Below, piece after piece: positions 17,337 through 27,463 of a stretch of 64,000 nt of DNA. Within the stretch, counting starts at the first letter, position 1, and each line of letters starts with the position of its first letter. The DNA is taken from NCBI RefSeq assembly GCF_014269035.2, contig NZ_JABWRP020000021.1:1-64000 (forward strand). The letters are read 5' to 3'. Below the pieces are notes generated by a model that saw nothing but the letters and a program-made list of their open reading frames with translations, was not told the DNA's origin and did not search any database. The translations under genes were made by a program, and so were the position numbers. The DNA comes from Pseudomonas vlassakiae (GTDB lineage Bacteria; Pseudomonadota; Gammaproteobacteria; Pseudomonadales; Pseudomonadaceae).

Positions 17337-18215
17337 TTAGCGGCGCCGACCACTGATGCGCACCCAGCCGTCGCGTACGACGATCGGGTCCAGGTCGAAG
17401 TCGGCAGCGTAGGCGGCAGCCACTTCCTCACCTTGTTCGGCGAGGATGCCCGACAGGGCCAGCAGGCCACCTGGGCGAACCAGGCCGGACAGCTGCGGCG
17501 CCAGCGACACCAGTGGGCCAGCGAGAATGTTGGCGACCAGCACGTCGGCCTGCATCGCCGGCATCTGCTCGGGCAGGTACAGCGCGAACTTTTCGTCGGC
17601 GATGCCGTTGCGCTGGGCATTGTCGCGCGAGGCTTCGATGGCCTGCACGTCGATGTCGGTACCGACCGCCTCGCGCGCGCCCAGCAGCAGGGCCGCGATG
17701 GCGAGGATGCCCGAGCCGCAGCCGAAGTCCAGTACCTGAGTGCCTTGCAGCTGCTGGCCGTCGAGCCATTCCAGGCACAGCGCGGTGGTCGGGTGGGTGC
17801 CGGTGCCAAAGGCCAGGCCTGGGTCGAGCAGCAGGTTGACCGCGTCCTGGTCCGGGGCCTCGTGCCAGCTCGGCACGATCCACAGGCGCTGGCCGAAGCG
17901 CATTGGCTGGAAGCCGTCCATCCAGCTGCGCTCCCAGTCCTGGTCCTCGATCACCTCGGCCTGGTGCTCGGGCAGCTCGGCACCGGTCAGCAAGCGCAGG
18001 TGGGCGAATACCGCTTCCGGCTCGGCGTCGGCTTCGAACAGTGCCAGCAAATGAGTATGCGACCACAGCGGCGTGGTGTTGAGGTCGGGTTCGAAGATCG
18101 GCTGGTCTTCGGCATCCATGAACGTGACCGATACGGCGCCCACTTCGAGCAGGGCGTCTTCGTAGGTTTCGGCTTGTTCCGGGCTGATGGCCAGGCGTAC
18201 TTGCAGCCAAGGCAT
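17337..18215 (-). CDS. prmA: Ribosomal protein L11 methyltransferase
   Basis: Trimethylates lysines and the N-terminus of ribosomal protein L11 with SAM. 292 residues: an N-terminal substrate-recognition domain starting MPWLQVRLAISPEQAE, then the class I fold with VLDFGCGSGILAIAA and the VANILAGPL motif. I chose ATG 18215; the extra upstream frame runs into the REP region. Loss in E. coli has little phenotype, so it is a conserved but non-essential gene. Confidence 0.95.
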   Translation of the reverse strand: MPWLQVRLAISPEQAETYEDALLEVGAVSVTFMDAEDQPIFEPDLNTTPLWSHTHLLALFEADAEPEAVFAHLRLLTGAELPEHQAEVIEDQDWERSWMDGFQPMRFGQRLWIVPSWHEAPDQDAVNLLLDPGLAFGTGTHPTTALCLEWLDGQQLQGTQVLDFGCGSGILAIAALLLGAREAVGTDIDVQAIEASRDNAQRNGIADEKFALYLPEQMPAMQADVLVANILAGPLVSLAPQLSGLVRPGGLLALSGILAEQGEEVAAAYAADFDLDPIVVRDGWVRISGRRR

Positions 18216-18311
18216 GGCGGGCACCTTTGGTAAATCTGACAGGGGCAGCCCGAGGCTGCGCGAAGCCTGGCAGTTTACGCGAGTGCGGTGGGTTTGTAGA
18301 GCAGGTGCGGT

Positions 18312-18422
18312 AGACCGCGTCGCCTTCTTGCGGGCAAGCCCGCTCCCTGAGGATTGGCGCCGCATCCAAAGGCGGCGCGGTACCTGCAGGAGCGGGTTTG
18401 TCGAAGCGTCGAACCGCCGCGA
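18312..18422. repeat. REP-type palindromes between acoC and prmA
   Basis: Contains CTTGCGGGCAAGCCCGCTCCCTG, of which GCGGGCAAGCCCGC is the palindromic core, then the small palindrome GGCGCCGC ... GCGGCGC, then CTGCAGGAGCGGGTTTG and a GCCGCGAAGAGGCC arm. The outer units point towards each other as an imperfect REP pair, in the 235-base gap downstream of acoC. Confidence 0.65.
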
Positions 18423-18450
18423 AGAGGCCAGAGCAAGCGGTAGAAAGTTG

Positions 18451-19557
18451 TCAGTGCTTGCGCAGGAATTCCAGCAGCCTCTGGTTGACCTGCTCCGCCG
18501 CCTCCATCTGCACCATGTGCCCGACGCCTGGCACTACCAGCACCTCGGCCTCGACCCCTTCGGCATGCGCCGCCGGAATGATCGCGTCCTCGGCCCCCCA
18601 GATCACCAGCGTCGGATGCTGCCCCAGCACGCCACGCAGGTCATGCCGCTGACGGTCACCGTCGGCCAGCGCCGATCCTAGCTGGCGCAAGGCTTGATCC
18701 ACGCCTTCCAGGCGCTTGAACTTGAGCATGTCCTCGAGCATCTGCCGGGTTACCAGCCCCGGGTCGGCGAACAGCTGCACCATCTGCGGCTTCAGCGCAT
18801 TGCGGTTGGCGGCGGCGACGAAACCTTGCAGGTACTGACCATTGATCGCCTCGCCCAGCCCGGCGCTGGCCACCAGGCTCAGGCTGGCCACCCGCTGCGG
18901 TGCCAGGCGCGCCACATTCAGGCAGACCGCGCCGCCCATGGAGTGCCCGGCCAGGTGGGCCTTGGCGATGTGCAGATGATCGAGCAAGGCCAGCACGGTC
19001 TCGCTCAATTCATCCAGGTCACCTTTTGCCAGGGCCTTGGCCGACTCCCCATGCCCCGGCAGGTCCAGGGCGATGACCCGACGCTCGGCCGCCAGCGCCG
19101 GGTGGTTGAACAGCCAGTTGTTGAGGTCGCCGCCAAAACCGTGCACCAGCACCAGCGGCGTGCCGCCTTCACCCAGCTCGAACCAGCGCAGCAGGCGCCC
19201 GGCCACCTCGGCCTTCTGCGGTGCCGGCCCCTGGGCCTGGTCGGCGCCAGCCTCGGCGACGAACTCGGCCTGGAAGCGTTGCACCACGGCGTCGATCTCC
19301 GACTCCTCGGCCTCACCTTCCACCACCACGGCCAGCAGCGCGCCGACCGGCAGTGTTTCGTCGGGTCGCGCCACCTGGCGGCGCAGCACGCCGCTGAACG
19401 GCGCTTCGACGCTGCTGCTGATCTTGTCGGTTTCGACATCCAGCACTTCGTCGCCCTTGCTGATTTCGTCCCCCTCCTGCTTGAGCCAGGCGTCGACCCG
19501 GCCTTCGGTCATCGACAGGCCCCACTTGGGCATGGTCAGGGTATGGATCTGGCTCAT
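18451..19557 (-). CDS. acoC: Acetoin dehydrogenase E2: dihydrolipoyl acetyltransferase (lipoyl plus alpha/beta-hydrolase domains)
   Basis: E2 subunit that takes the acetyl group from acetoin cleavage to CoA. Residues 1-80 form a lipoyl domain with the modified lysine in VETDKISSS (Lys45). From about residue 130 an alpha/beta-hydrolase fold replaces the usual CoA-acyltransferase core (LVHGFGGDLNNW oxyanion region, nucleophile in GHSMGG, LVIWGAEDAIIP). This lipoyl-hydrolase arrangement is the mark of AcoC. Its start overlaps the acoB stop by 4 bases. It is the last gene of the aco operon here; no 2,3-butanediol dehydrogenase follows. Confidence 0.93.
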   Translation of the reverse strand: MSQIHTLTMPKWGLSMTEGRVDAWLKQEGDEISKGDEVLDVETDKISSSVEAPFSGVLRRQVARPDETLPVGALLAVVVEGEAEESEIDAVVQRFQAEFVAEAGADQAQGPAPQKAEVAGRLLRWFELGEGGTPLVLVHGFGGDLNNWLFNHPALAAERRVIALDLPGHGESAKALAKGDLDELSETVLALLDHLHIAKAHLAGHSMGGAVCLNVARLAPQRVASLSLVASAGLGEAINGQYLQGFVAAANRNALKPQMVQLFADPGLVTRQMLEDMLKFKRLEGVDQALRQLGSALADGDRQRHDLRGVLGQHPTLVIWGAEDAIIPAAHAEGVEAEVLVVPGVGHMVQMEAAEQVNQRLLEFLRKH

Positions 19558-20576
19558 GCGGCACTCCTTGCAGCTTCGATCACCTTGCGCACGGCCGCTT
19601 CGATCTTCGCCGCGTCAGGGATGTACAGGTCTTCCAGGGCATCGGAGAACGGCACTGGGGTATGCGGGGCGGTGACCATCTCGATCGGGCCCTTGAGCGC
19701 GGCGAAGGCCTTTTGCGCAACCAGGGCGCTGATGTCGGTGGCCATCGAGCAGCGCGGGTTGGCTTCGTCGATCACCACCAGGCGGCCAGTCTTCTCCACG
19801 CTTTCAAGGATGCTGTCCTCGTCCAGCGGGCTGGTGGTGCGCAGGTCCAGCACTTCGCAGTCGATGCCCTGGCGGGCCAGGTTGTTGGCGGCTTCCATGG
19901 CCACGTGGACCATGCGCCCGTAGGTCACCAGGGTCACATCGTCGCCGTCGCGCAGGAAATTGGCCTCGCCGAACGGCACGGTATACAGCTCTTCCGGCAC
20001 CTCGCCCTGCATGCTGTAGAGCAGCTTGTGTTCGCAGAAGATCACCGGGTCGTTGTCGCGGATCGCCTGGATCAGCAGGCCCTTGGCGTCGTACGGCGAG
20101 GACGGGCAGACCACCTTCAGGCCGGGGATGTGGGTCCATAGCGAGGTGAGCATCTGCGAGTGCTGGGCAGCGGCGCGCAGGCCGGCGCCGTACATGGTGC
20201 GCATCACCAGCGGGGTGACTGCCTTGCCGCCGAACATGTAGCGGAACTTGGCGGCCTGGTTGAGGATCTGGTCCAGGCAGCAGCCGGCGAAGTCGACGAA
20301 CATCAGCTCGCACACCGGGCGCAGGCCCTGGGTGGCAGCGCCGACGGCGGCACCGACGTAGCCGATTTCCGACAGCGGCGCATCCAGTACCCGCCCCGGG
20401 AACTGGTGATAAAGGCCTTTGGTGACGCCGAGCACGCCACCCCACGCGTCGTCTTCACCGGGGGCGCCGGCGCCACCGGCAACGTCTTCGCCGATGATGA
20501 ACACGCTGGTGTCGCGGCGCATTTCCTGGGCCAGGGCTTCGTTGATGGCCTGCTGGTAGCTGATTTTTCTAGCCAT
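19554..20576 (-). CDS. acoB: Acetoin dehydrogenase E1 component, beta subunit
   Basis: Beta subunit of the thiamine-diphosphate E1 that cleaves acetoin. 340 residues with the transketolase central and C-terminal domains: starts MARKISYQQAINEAL, shows IGEDVAGGAGAPGED near residue 28 and AAVGAATQGLRPVCELMF. It ends with the ATGA overlap to acoC and is preceded by a 32-base gap from acoA with a GGAGAA ribosome binding site. Confidence 0.95.
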   Translation of the reverse strand: MARKISYQQAINEALAQEMRRDTSVFIIGEDVAGGAGAPGEDDAWGGVLGVTKGLYHQFPGRVLDAPLSEIGYVGAAVGAATQGLRPVCELMFVDFAGCCLDQILNQAAKFRYMFGGKAVTPLVMRTMYGAGLRAAAQHSQMLTSLWTHIPGLKVVCPSSPYDAKGLLIQAIRDNDPVIFCEHKLLYSMQGEVPEELYTVPFGEANFLRDGDDVTLVTYGRMVHVAMEAANNLARQGIDCEVLDLRTTSPLDEDSILESVEKTGRLVVIDEANPRCSMATDISALVAQKAFAALKGPIEMVTAPHTPVPFSDALEDLYIPDAAKIEAAVRKVIEAARSAA

Positions 20577-20608
20577 GGTGGTTCTCCTGTTGTTCTTGTT
20601 GTCCGGGC

Positions 20609-21586
20609 TCAGGGGTAGCTGACGTAGACGTCGCTGAGCAGGTCGGCGGGCTGCGGCTTGGGATCGGCCTTGGCGCGGCGCACGGCGTCCTCGATCAGGT
20701 CGTCGACTCGGGCGTCGATGGCGTCAAGTTGCGCCGCCTGCAGCAGGCCGGCACGGGTGGTCTTGTTGCGGAACTGCAGCAGGCAATCGCGGGACTCGCG
20801 CAGGTTCTTCACTTCGTCCGGGGCGCGGTAGGTCTGGGCATCGCCTTCGAAGTGGCCGTAGTAGCGGCTGAGCTTGACCTCGATCAGCGACGGGCCCTGC
20901 CCGGCGCGAGCACGCTCGATGGCGGCGCCGGCAGCCTCATGCACGGCAAAGAAGTCGAAGCCGTCGATGGTCACCCCCGGCATGCCGAAGCCGGCGGCGC
21001 GGTCGGCGATGTGGTCGCAGGCCACCGACCAGGTAGAGGCGGTGGCTTCGGCGTAGCCGTTGTTCTCGGCGACGAAGATGCATGGCAGGTTCATGATCGA
21101 AGCCAGGTTCATCGCCTCGAACACCGCGCCTTCGTTGGAGGCACCGTCGCCGAAGAAGGCCACGGCCACGTTGTCATTGCCTTTGATCTTCGCCGCCAGG
21201 GCGGCACCGGCCACCAGGGGCGCACCGGCACCGACGATGCCGTTGGCACCGAGCATGCCTTTTTCCAGGTCGGCGATGTGCATCGAACCGCCCTTGCCGC
21301 CGCACACGCCGGTCTTCTTGCCGTAGATCTCGGCCATCATGCCGTACACATCGACGCCCTTGGCGATGCAGTGGCCGTGGCCGCGGTGGGTCGAGGCGAT
21401 GCAGTCGCTGTCGCGCAGGTGCGCCATGACCCCGGCGGCGGAGGCTTCTTCACCGGCATACAGGTGGACGAAGCCGGGTATCTCGCCGGTGGCGAACTCC
21501 ACGTGCAGGCGTTCTTCAAAGGCGCGGATGGTGCGCATCACTTCATAGGCATGCAGCAATTGCTCTGAACTGAGGTGAGTGGACAT
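20609..21586 (-). CDS. acoA: Acetoin dehydrogenase E1 component, alpha subunit
   Basis: Binds thiamine diphosphate: the GDG-x(22-28)-N type motif is visible as FFGDGASNEGAVFEA ... PCIFVAENN. 325 residues, starting MSTHLSSEQLLHAYEVM at ATG 21586 after a GGAGAA site; the longer frame runs back into acoX. Forms a heterotetramer with AcoB and acts with AcoC. The gap to acoX is 22 bases, supporting one transcript. Confidence 0.95.
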   Translation of the reverse strand: MSTHLSSEQLLHAYEVMRTIRAFEERLHVEFATGEIPGFVHLYAGEEASAAGVMAHLRDSDCIASTHRGHGHCIAKGVDVYGMMAEIYGKKTGVCGGKGGSMHIADLEKGMLGANGIVGAGAPLVAGAALAAKIKGNDNVAVAFFGDGASNEGAVFEAMNLASIMNLPCIFVAENNGYAEATASTWSVACDHIADRAAGFGMPGVTIDGFDFFAVHEAAGAAIERARAGQGPSLIEVKLSRYYGHFEGDAQTYRAPDEVKNLRESRDCLLQFRNKTTRAGLLQAAQLDAIDARVDDLIEDAVRRAKADPKPQPADLLSDVYVSYP

Positions 21587-21608
21587 CTTGTTGTTCTCCA
21601 GGGTTGTC

Positions 21609-22664
21609 TCAACACGGGGTTGCAGGGTGCAGCCGATGGCCGCGCGGGACGGCCAGCAGGTGATGACGGGCGACATGGGCCAGCACAGCCTCGACGTCGA
21701 CGGTCAGCGGGCCTTGCAGGTCGACGGTGATGGTCGGGGTGTCGTGTTCGGCGAACTCGATCTCGCGCTCACCATCCAGGGCCAGGGTGCCGGCGGCGAG
21801 GCTCAGGCGGTGCGCTACCCCCGGGCTGAGCAGGCCGCTGGCGGTGATACCGCAGCCTTGCAGCAGGCCGGGGGCCAGTGGCGCGAGCAAGGCTTGGTCG
21901 GCACCGGGGTTCAGCCGTACCCAGGCGCCGTAGGGTTCATGGCGAGCCACCGGTTGCCACAGGCCGCAGAGCGCCGACAGGCCAATGGCGTGGGGCTCGG
22001 CGAAGCAGGCGAAGACTTCGCTGAGGTCTTCGCTGCGGCTCAGCGCGCGGGCACCGATGAAACGTTGTGGCGACACTGCCACTTCGACCAGTGCCCATTC
22101 ACACAGCCGTTGCTGCGGCACTTTCACCAGCAACCGCTTGTTGCGACGCAGGCCGATGCTGGCCGGAACCAGGCCACCCGCGAGCAAACCGCCAGCCAGG
22201 CCGGCGCTGGTGGCTTCGCGCAGTTCCGGGAAGGCGTTGTTGGTGCCTGTGGACAGGGTGAGCAGCGGTGTGTCTCCAGCCTCGGACGCCACGGCCTTGT
22301 GCGTGCCGTCGCCGCCCAGCACGGCAATCATCGCCACGCCGCGCTCGACCATGTGCCGGGTAGCCAGACGGGTATCGCTGACCGTTTGGCTCAATGGCAG
22401 GTCGAGCAGTACCAGGCGCGGCCAGTGCTGGTCCTGCGCCACGGGGCCAAGGCTGGCCTTGAGCACGGCGGCGGCGATACCGGTCATGTCGGTGGGCAGC
22501 AGCACCTCGGCCACCCCGGTGGCGCCGAAGGCGGCGAGCAGGCGCTGGATGACCGAGGCCTTGTCGGTGCTGGAGAAGAGCCCGGCGTTGCTGGTCAGGC
22601 GGCGCAGGTCGCGGCCGGAAGCAGGGTTGGCAATGATCCCGATGGTCGGGGCGGGATGCGGCAT
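21609..22664 (-). CDS. acoX: AcoX, NAD kinase-like acetoin catabolism protein
   Basis: 351 residues with an ATP-NAD kinase-like fold: IGIIANPASGRDLRR at the start, IAVLGGDGTHKAVA (GGDG motif) and LSTGTNNAFPE. AcoX accompanies acetoin dehydrogenase genes in many bacteria, but its reaction in acetoin catabolism is not established. The ATG at 22664 has a GAGGTG ribosome binding site and lies about 24 bases after the predicted sigma-54 transcription start, so it is the first gene of acoXABC. Confidence 0.9.
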   Translation of the reverse strand: MPHPAPTIGIIANPASGRDLRRLTSNAGLFSSTDKASVIQRLLAAFGATGVAEVLLPTDMTGIAAAVLKASLGPVAQDQHWPRLVLLDLPLSQTVSDTRLATRHMVERGVAMIAVLGGDGTHKAVASEAGDTPLLTLSTGTNNAFPELREATSAGLAGGLLAGGLVPASIGLRRNKRLLVKVPQQRLCEWALVEVAVSPQRFIGARALSRSEDLSEVFACFAEPHAIGLSALCGLWQPVARHEPYGAWVRLNPGADQALLAPLAPGLLQGCGITASGLLSPGVAHRLSLAAGTLALDGEREIEFAEHDTPTITVDLQGPLTVDVEAVLAHVARHHLLAVPRGHRLHPATPC

Positions 22665-22698
22665 GGCACACCTCGTGTTCTTGTTTGCCCAAGGCTTG

Positions 22699-22714
22699 AG
22701 CAAGCTGGGTGCCA
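22699..22714 (-). promoter_or_regulatory. Sigma-54 promoter of acoXABC
   Basis: Read on the minus strand: TGGCACC, 4 bases, TTGCT, matching the TGGCACG-N4-TTGCW consensus at 11 of 12 defined positions, with GG and GC at the -24/-12 spacing. The predicted start is near 22688, just upstream of acoX. The divergent acoR encodes the expected sigma-54 activator. Confidence 0.8.
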
Positions 22715-22791
22715 GCTTTCTACACAGACCCCGGAAGGCCCGTGCCAGATGGGTTAGAGCGCTACAGGGCGAGGCTGCCAAGGGCCTTGCC

Positions 22792-22851
22792 TGAGACGCT
22801 GCGTGCCAGTATTGCCGGGTGTTTGCCGGGCGCCTGAGACGCTGCGTCTCA
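22792..22851. promoter_or_regulatory. Two copies of a 17-bp palindrome, likely AcoR upstream activating sites
   Basis: TGAGACGCTGCGTCTCA at 22835-22851 is a perfect palindrome. TGAGACGCTGCGTGCCA at 22792-22808 matches it at 15 of 17 positions. The copies are 43 bp apart (about four helical turns) and lie roughly 80-140 bp upstream of the -24/-12 promoter, the usual place for enhancer sites of sigma-54 activators. Binding by AcoR is inferred from position. Confidence 0.72.
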
Positions 22852-22944
22852 CGCCCGCCGGTAATCACACAGTGCTTGTTTGCACCGGCCGTCAGGCGCT
22901 TAATGGCCGCACAACGACAAGAACAAACAGGAACCGGAGGCCTC

Positions 22945-24798
<1,854 letters not shown>

Positions 24799-24846
24799 GC
24801 TGGGCGGCGCTCGATCTGATAGGCGCACATCTCTGAAGGCAGGCAA

Positions 24847-24876
24847 TAAAAAACCCCGGAACCAGTCCGGGGTTTT
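24847..24876. terminator. Bidirectional terminator between acoR and accC
   Basis: AACCCCGGA and TCCGGGGTT form a perfect 9-bp stem over an ACCAG loop, with an A run on the left and TTTT on the right, so it can end transcripts from both convergent genes. Confidence 0.88.
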
Positions 24877-24896
24877 GCTGCATCACGCTAACGCGA

Positions 24897-26252
24897 TCAC
24901 TCCTGGTTGGCCAGTTTGTGTTCGAGGTAGTGGATGTTCACGCCGCCTTTGCAGAAACCTTCATCACGCACCAGGTCGCGGTGCAGCGGGATGTTGGTCT
25001 TGATGCCGTCGACGACGATCTCGTCAAGGGCATTGCGCATGCGCGCCATGGCTTCGTCACGGTCCTTGCCGTAGGTGATCAGCTTGCCGATCAGCGAGTC
25101 GTAGTTCGGCGGAACCGAATAGCCGCTGTACAGGTGCGAATCGACGCGTACGCCGTTGCCGCCCGGAGCGTGGAAGTGTTTGACCTTGCCTGGGCTCGGG
25201 ATGAACTTCTTCGGGTCTTCGGCGTTGATCCGGCACTCCAGCGAGTGGCCACGGATGACCACGTCTTCCTGGCGGTACGACAGCTTGTTGCCAGCGGCGA
25301 TGCTCAGCATCTCCTTGACGATGTCGATACCGGTGACCATCTCCGACACCGGGTGCTCAACCTGCACGCGGGTGTTCATTTCGATGAAGTAGAAACGGCC
25401 GTTCTCGTACAGGAATTCGAAGGTACCGGCACCGCGGTAGCCGATCTCGATGCACGCATCGACGCAACGCTTGAAGACTTCCTGACGGGCCTTCTCGTCG
25501 ATACCTGGGGCCGGGGCTTCTTCCAGTACCTTCTGGTGGCGGCGCTGCAGCGAGCAGTCACGGTCGCCCAGGTGGATGGCGTTGCCCTGGCCGTCGGACA
25601 GAACCTGAACCTCCACGTGACGTGGGTTGGTCAGGAACTTCTCCAGGTAGACCATCGGGTTGCCGAAGGCGGCACCGGCTTCGGTCCGGGTGAGTTTGGC
25701 CGAGGCAATCAGGTCCTCTTCCTTGTGCACCACGCGCATGCCGCGACCACCACCGCCACCGGCGGCCTTGATGATCACCGGGTAACCGACGTCACGGGCG
25801 ATCGCCAGGGCGACCTCTTCGTCTTCCGGCAGTGGGCCATCGGAGCCCGGTACGGTTGGCACGCCCGACTTGATCATCGCGTCCTTGGCCGAAACCTTGT
25901 CGCCCATCAGGCGAATGGTGTCGGCTTTCGGGCCGATGAAGGCGAAACCGGACTTTTCCACCTGCTCGGCGAAATCGGCGTTTTCCGCGAGGAAGCCATA
26001 ACCCGGGTGGATCGCAGTGGCGCCGGTGACTTCGGCGGCAGCGATGATCGCCGGGATGTGCAGGTAGGAATCCTTGGACGATGCAGGGCCGATGCAGACC
26101 GACTCGTCTGCCAGGCCCAGGTGCATCAGTTCACGGTCGGCCGTGGAGTGCACGGCGACGGTCTTGATGCCCAGCTCTTTGCAGGCACGCAGGATGCGCA
26201 GGGCAATTTCCCCACGGTTGGCGATCAGGACTTTTTCGAGCTTCCCAGACAT
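24897..26252 (-). CDS. accC: Acetyl-CoA carboxylase, biotin carboxylase subunit
   Basis: ATP-dependent carboxylation of biotin on AccB, first committed step of fatty acid synthesis. 451 residues: starts MSGKLEKVLIANRGEIALR, shows the ATP-grasp glycine loop KAAGGGGGRGMR and the FIEMNTRVQVEHPV signature. ATG 26252 is preferred over an in-frame ATG at 26273 because it gives the family start. It follows accB by 17 bases. Confidence 0.97.
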   Translation of the reverse strand: MSGKLEKVLIANRGEIALRILRACKELGIKTVAVHSTADRELMHLGLADESVCIGPASSKDSYLHIPAIIAAAEVTGATAIHPGYGFLAENADFAEQVEKSGFAFIGPKADTIRLMGDKVSAKDAMIKSGVPTVPGSDGPLPEDEEVALAIARDVGYPVIIKAAGGGGGRGMRVVHKEEDLIASAKLTRTEAGAAFGNPMVYLEKFLTNPRHVEVQVLSDGQGNAIHLGDRDCSLQRRHQKVLEEAPAPGIDEKARQEVFKRCVDACIEIGYRGAGTFEFLYENGRFYFIEMNTRVQVEHPVSEMVTGIDIVKEMLSIAAGNKLSYRQEDVVIRGHSLECRINAEDPKKFIPSPGKVKHFHAPGGNGVRVDSHLYSGYSVPPNYDSLIGKLITYGKDRDEAMARMRNALDEIVVDGIKTNIPLHRDLVRDEGFCKGGVNIHYLEHKLANQE

Positions 26253-26269
26253 CGTTGGCTCTCCGCGAT

Positions 26270-26731
26270 TCAAACGATGGTGAACAGCGGCTGGTCGAAC
26301 TCAACCGGCTGGCCGTCTTCCACCAGGATGGCGTCGATGACACCGCCAACATCGGCTTCGATGTGGTTCATCATCTTCATGGCTTCGACGATGCACAGGG
26401 TGTCGCCTTTCTTCACGCTCTGGCCCACTTCAGCGAAGTTCGGCGAGGTCGGCGAAGGCTTGCGGTAGAAGGTACCGACCATCGGCGAACGGATCACGGT
26501 GCCTTTCAGGGCGGGAGCGGCAGCAGCGGCTTCGGCGGCAGGCGCAGCAGCGGCAACCGGAGCAGCGGCAGGCGCGGCGGCTACTGGAGCAGGTGCGTAG
26601 AACTGCTGGGCAGCCGGGGTCTTGCTGTGGCGGCTGATACGGACCGACTCTTCGCCTTCCTTGATCTCCAGCTCGTCGATGCCAGACTCTTCCAGCAGCT
26701 CGATCAGTTTCTTGACTTTACGGATATCCAT
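26270..26731 (-). CDS. accB: Biotin carboxyl carrier protein of acetyl-CoA carboxylase
   Basis: 153 residues: a short N-terminal helix region, an Ala/Pro-rich flexible linker (about residues 38-75) and the biotinyl domain with VEAMKMMNH, the biotinylated residue being Lys119. Partner of AccC, directly downstream. Confidence 0.97.
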   Translation of the reverse strand: MDIRKVKKLIELLEESGIDELEIKEGEESVRISRHSKTPAAQQFYAPAPVAAAPAAAPVAAAAPAAEAAAAAPALKGTVIRSPMVGTFYRKPSPTSPNFAEVGQSVKKGDTLCIVEAMKMMNHIEADVGGVIDAILVEDGQPVEFDQPLFTIV

Positions 26732-26798
26732 TAATCATCAACTCCCAAAGGTTCGGTCAGGGGGCGAAATTTAAAAACGTATCTGAACGTTTCTCTTC

Positions 26799-26824
26799 AA
26801 CCCCGGCCCACTGAGGCCAGGGTT
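26799..26824. other. Stem-loop between aroQ and accB
   Basis: AACCCCGGCC and GGCCAGGGTT pair around a CACTGA loop in the aroQ-accB gap. On the plus strand TTTT follows; on the minus (coding) strand it is followed by a weaker AAACGT/ACGTTT hairpin (about 26774-26793) and then TTTTTAAATTT. It could be an attenuator that tunes accBC relative to aroQ, or an aroQ terminator. Confidence 0.4.
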
Positions 26825-26831
26825 TTCGTTA

Positions 26832-27284
26832 TCAGGGCTGTGCGTTGGCAGCCAGTTGTTCCAGCGCGGATTCCAGGGCCAGGCGATAACCGCTGGCGCC
26901 CAGGCCGCAGATCACTCCTACGGCAACATCTGAAAAGTAGGAGTGGTGACGGAACGGTTCGCGTTTGTGCACGTTGGACAGGTGCACTTCGATGAATGGG
27001 ATGCTCACCGCGAGCAATGCGTCACGTAATGCGACGCTTGTGTGGGTGAAAGCAGCCGGATTGATCAGGATGAAGTCCACACCCTCGTTGCGTGCGGCAT
27101 GAATACGCTCGATGAGTTCGTACTCGGCATTGCTCTGCAGGTACTGCAAATGGTGGCCAGCGGCACGGGCGCGCTGTTCCAGGTCCTGGTTGATCTGGGC
27201 CAGGGTCACGGCACCGTAGTGGCCTGGTTCGCGAGTCCCGAGCAGGTTCAGGTTGGGGCCGTGAAGCACCAGTAGGGTTGCCAT
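26832..27284 (-). CDS. aroQ: Type II 3-dehydroquinate dehydratase
   Basis: Third step of the shikimate pathway. 150 residues, starting MATLLVLHGPNLNLLGTREP (family N-terminal motif); the catalytic-loop tyrosine is in the GHYG segment, and INPAAFTHTS and EVHLSNVHKRE are the other active-site regions. The N-terminal extension of the open frame is not homologous. Placed upstream of accBC, as in other pseudomonads. Confidence 0.96.
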   Translation of the reverse strand: MATLLVLHGPNLNLLGTREPGHYGAVTLAQINQDLEQRARAAGHHLQYLQSNAEYELIERIHAARNEGVDFILINPAAFTHTSVALRDALLAVSIPFIEVHLSNVHKREPFRHHSYFSDVAVGVICGLGASGYRLALESALEQLAANAQP

Positions 27285-27405
27285 CTGCGGTTTCCTTGGA
27301 TTTGTAGGGCAATTCGACACAGCGCGGCGAGTGTGCCGCAAAGCGACAGCAAGTGTCCAGTTCCCGGCAATAGCCAGCACGTTGCCCGAGGTTCGCGCGA
27401 AGTAT

Positions 27406-27431
27406 GTGACCAGATAATTAAATCTGGTCAC
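27406..27431. promoter_or_regulatory. Perfect 26-bp palindrome upstream of aroQ
   Basis: Arms GTGACCAGAT (27406-27415) and ATCTGGTCAC (27422-27431) around AATTAA. It is AT-rich in the centre with no T tract, so it looks like an operator rather than a terminator. It lies 33 bases past the dsbD stop and 122 bases before the aroQ start. The cognate factor is unknown. Confidence 0.6.
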
Positions 27432-27463
27432 TCATTTGGAGAAAATGCCCGGCACGCGGAAAG

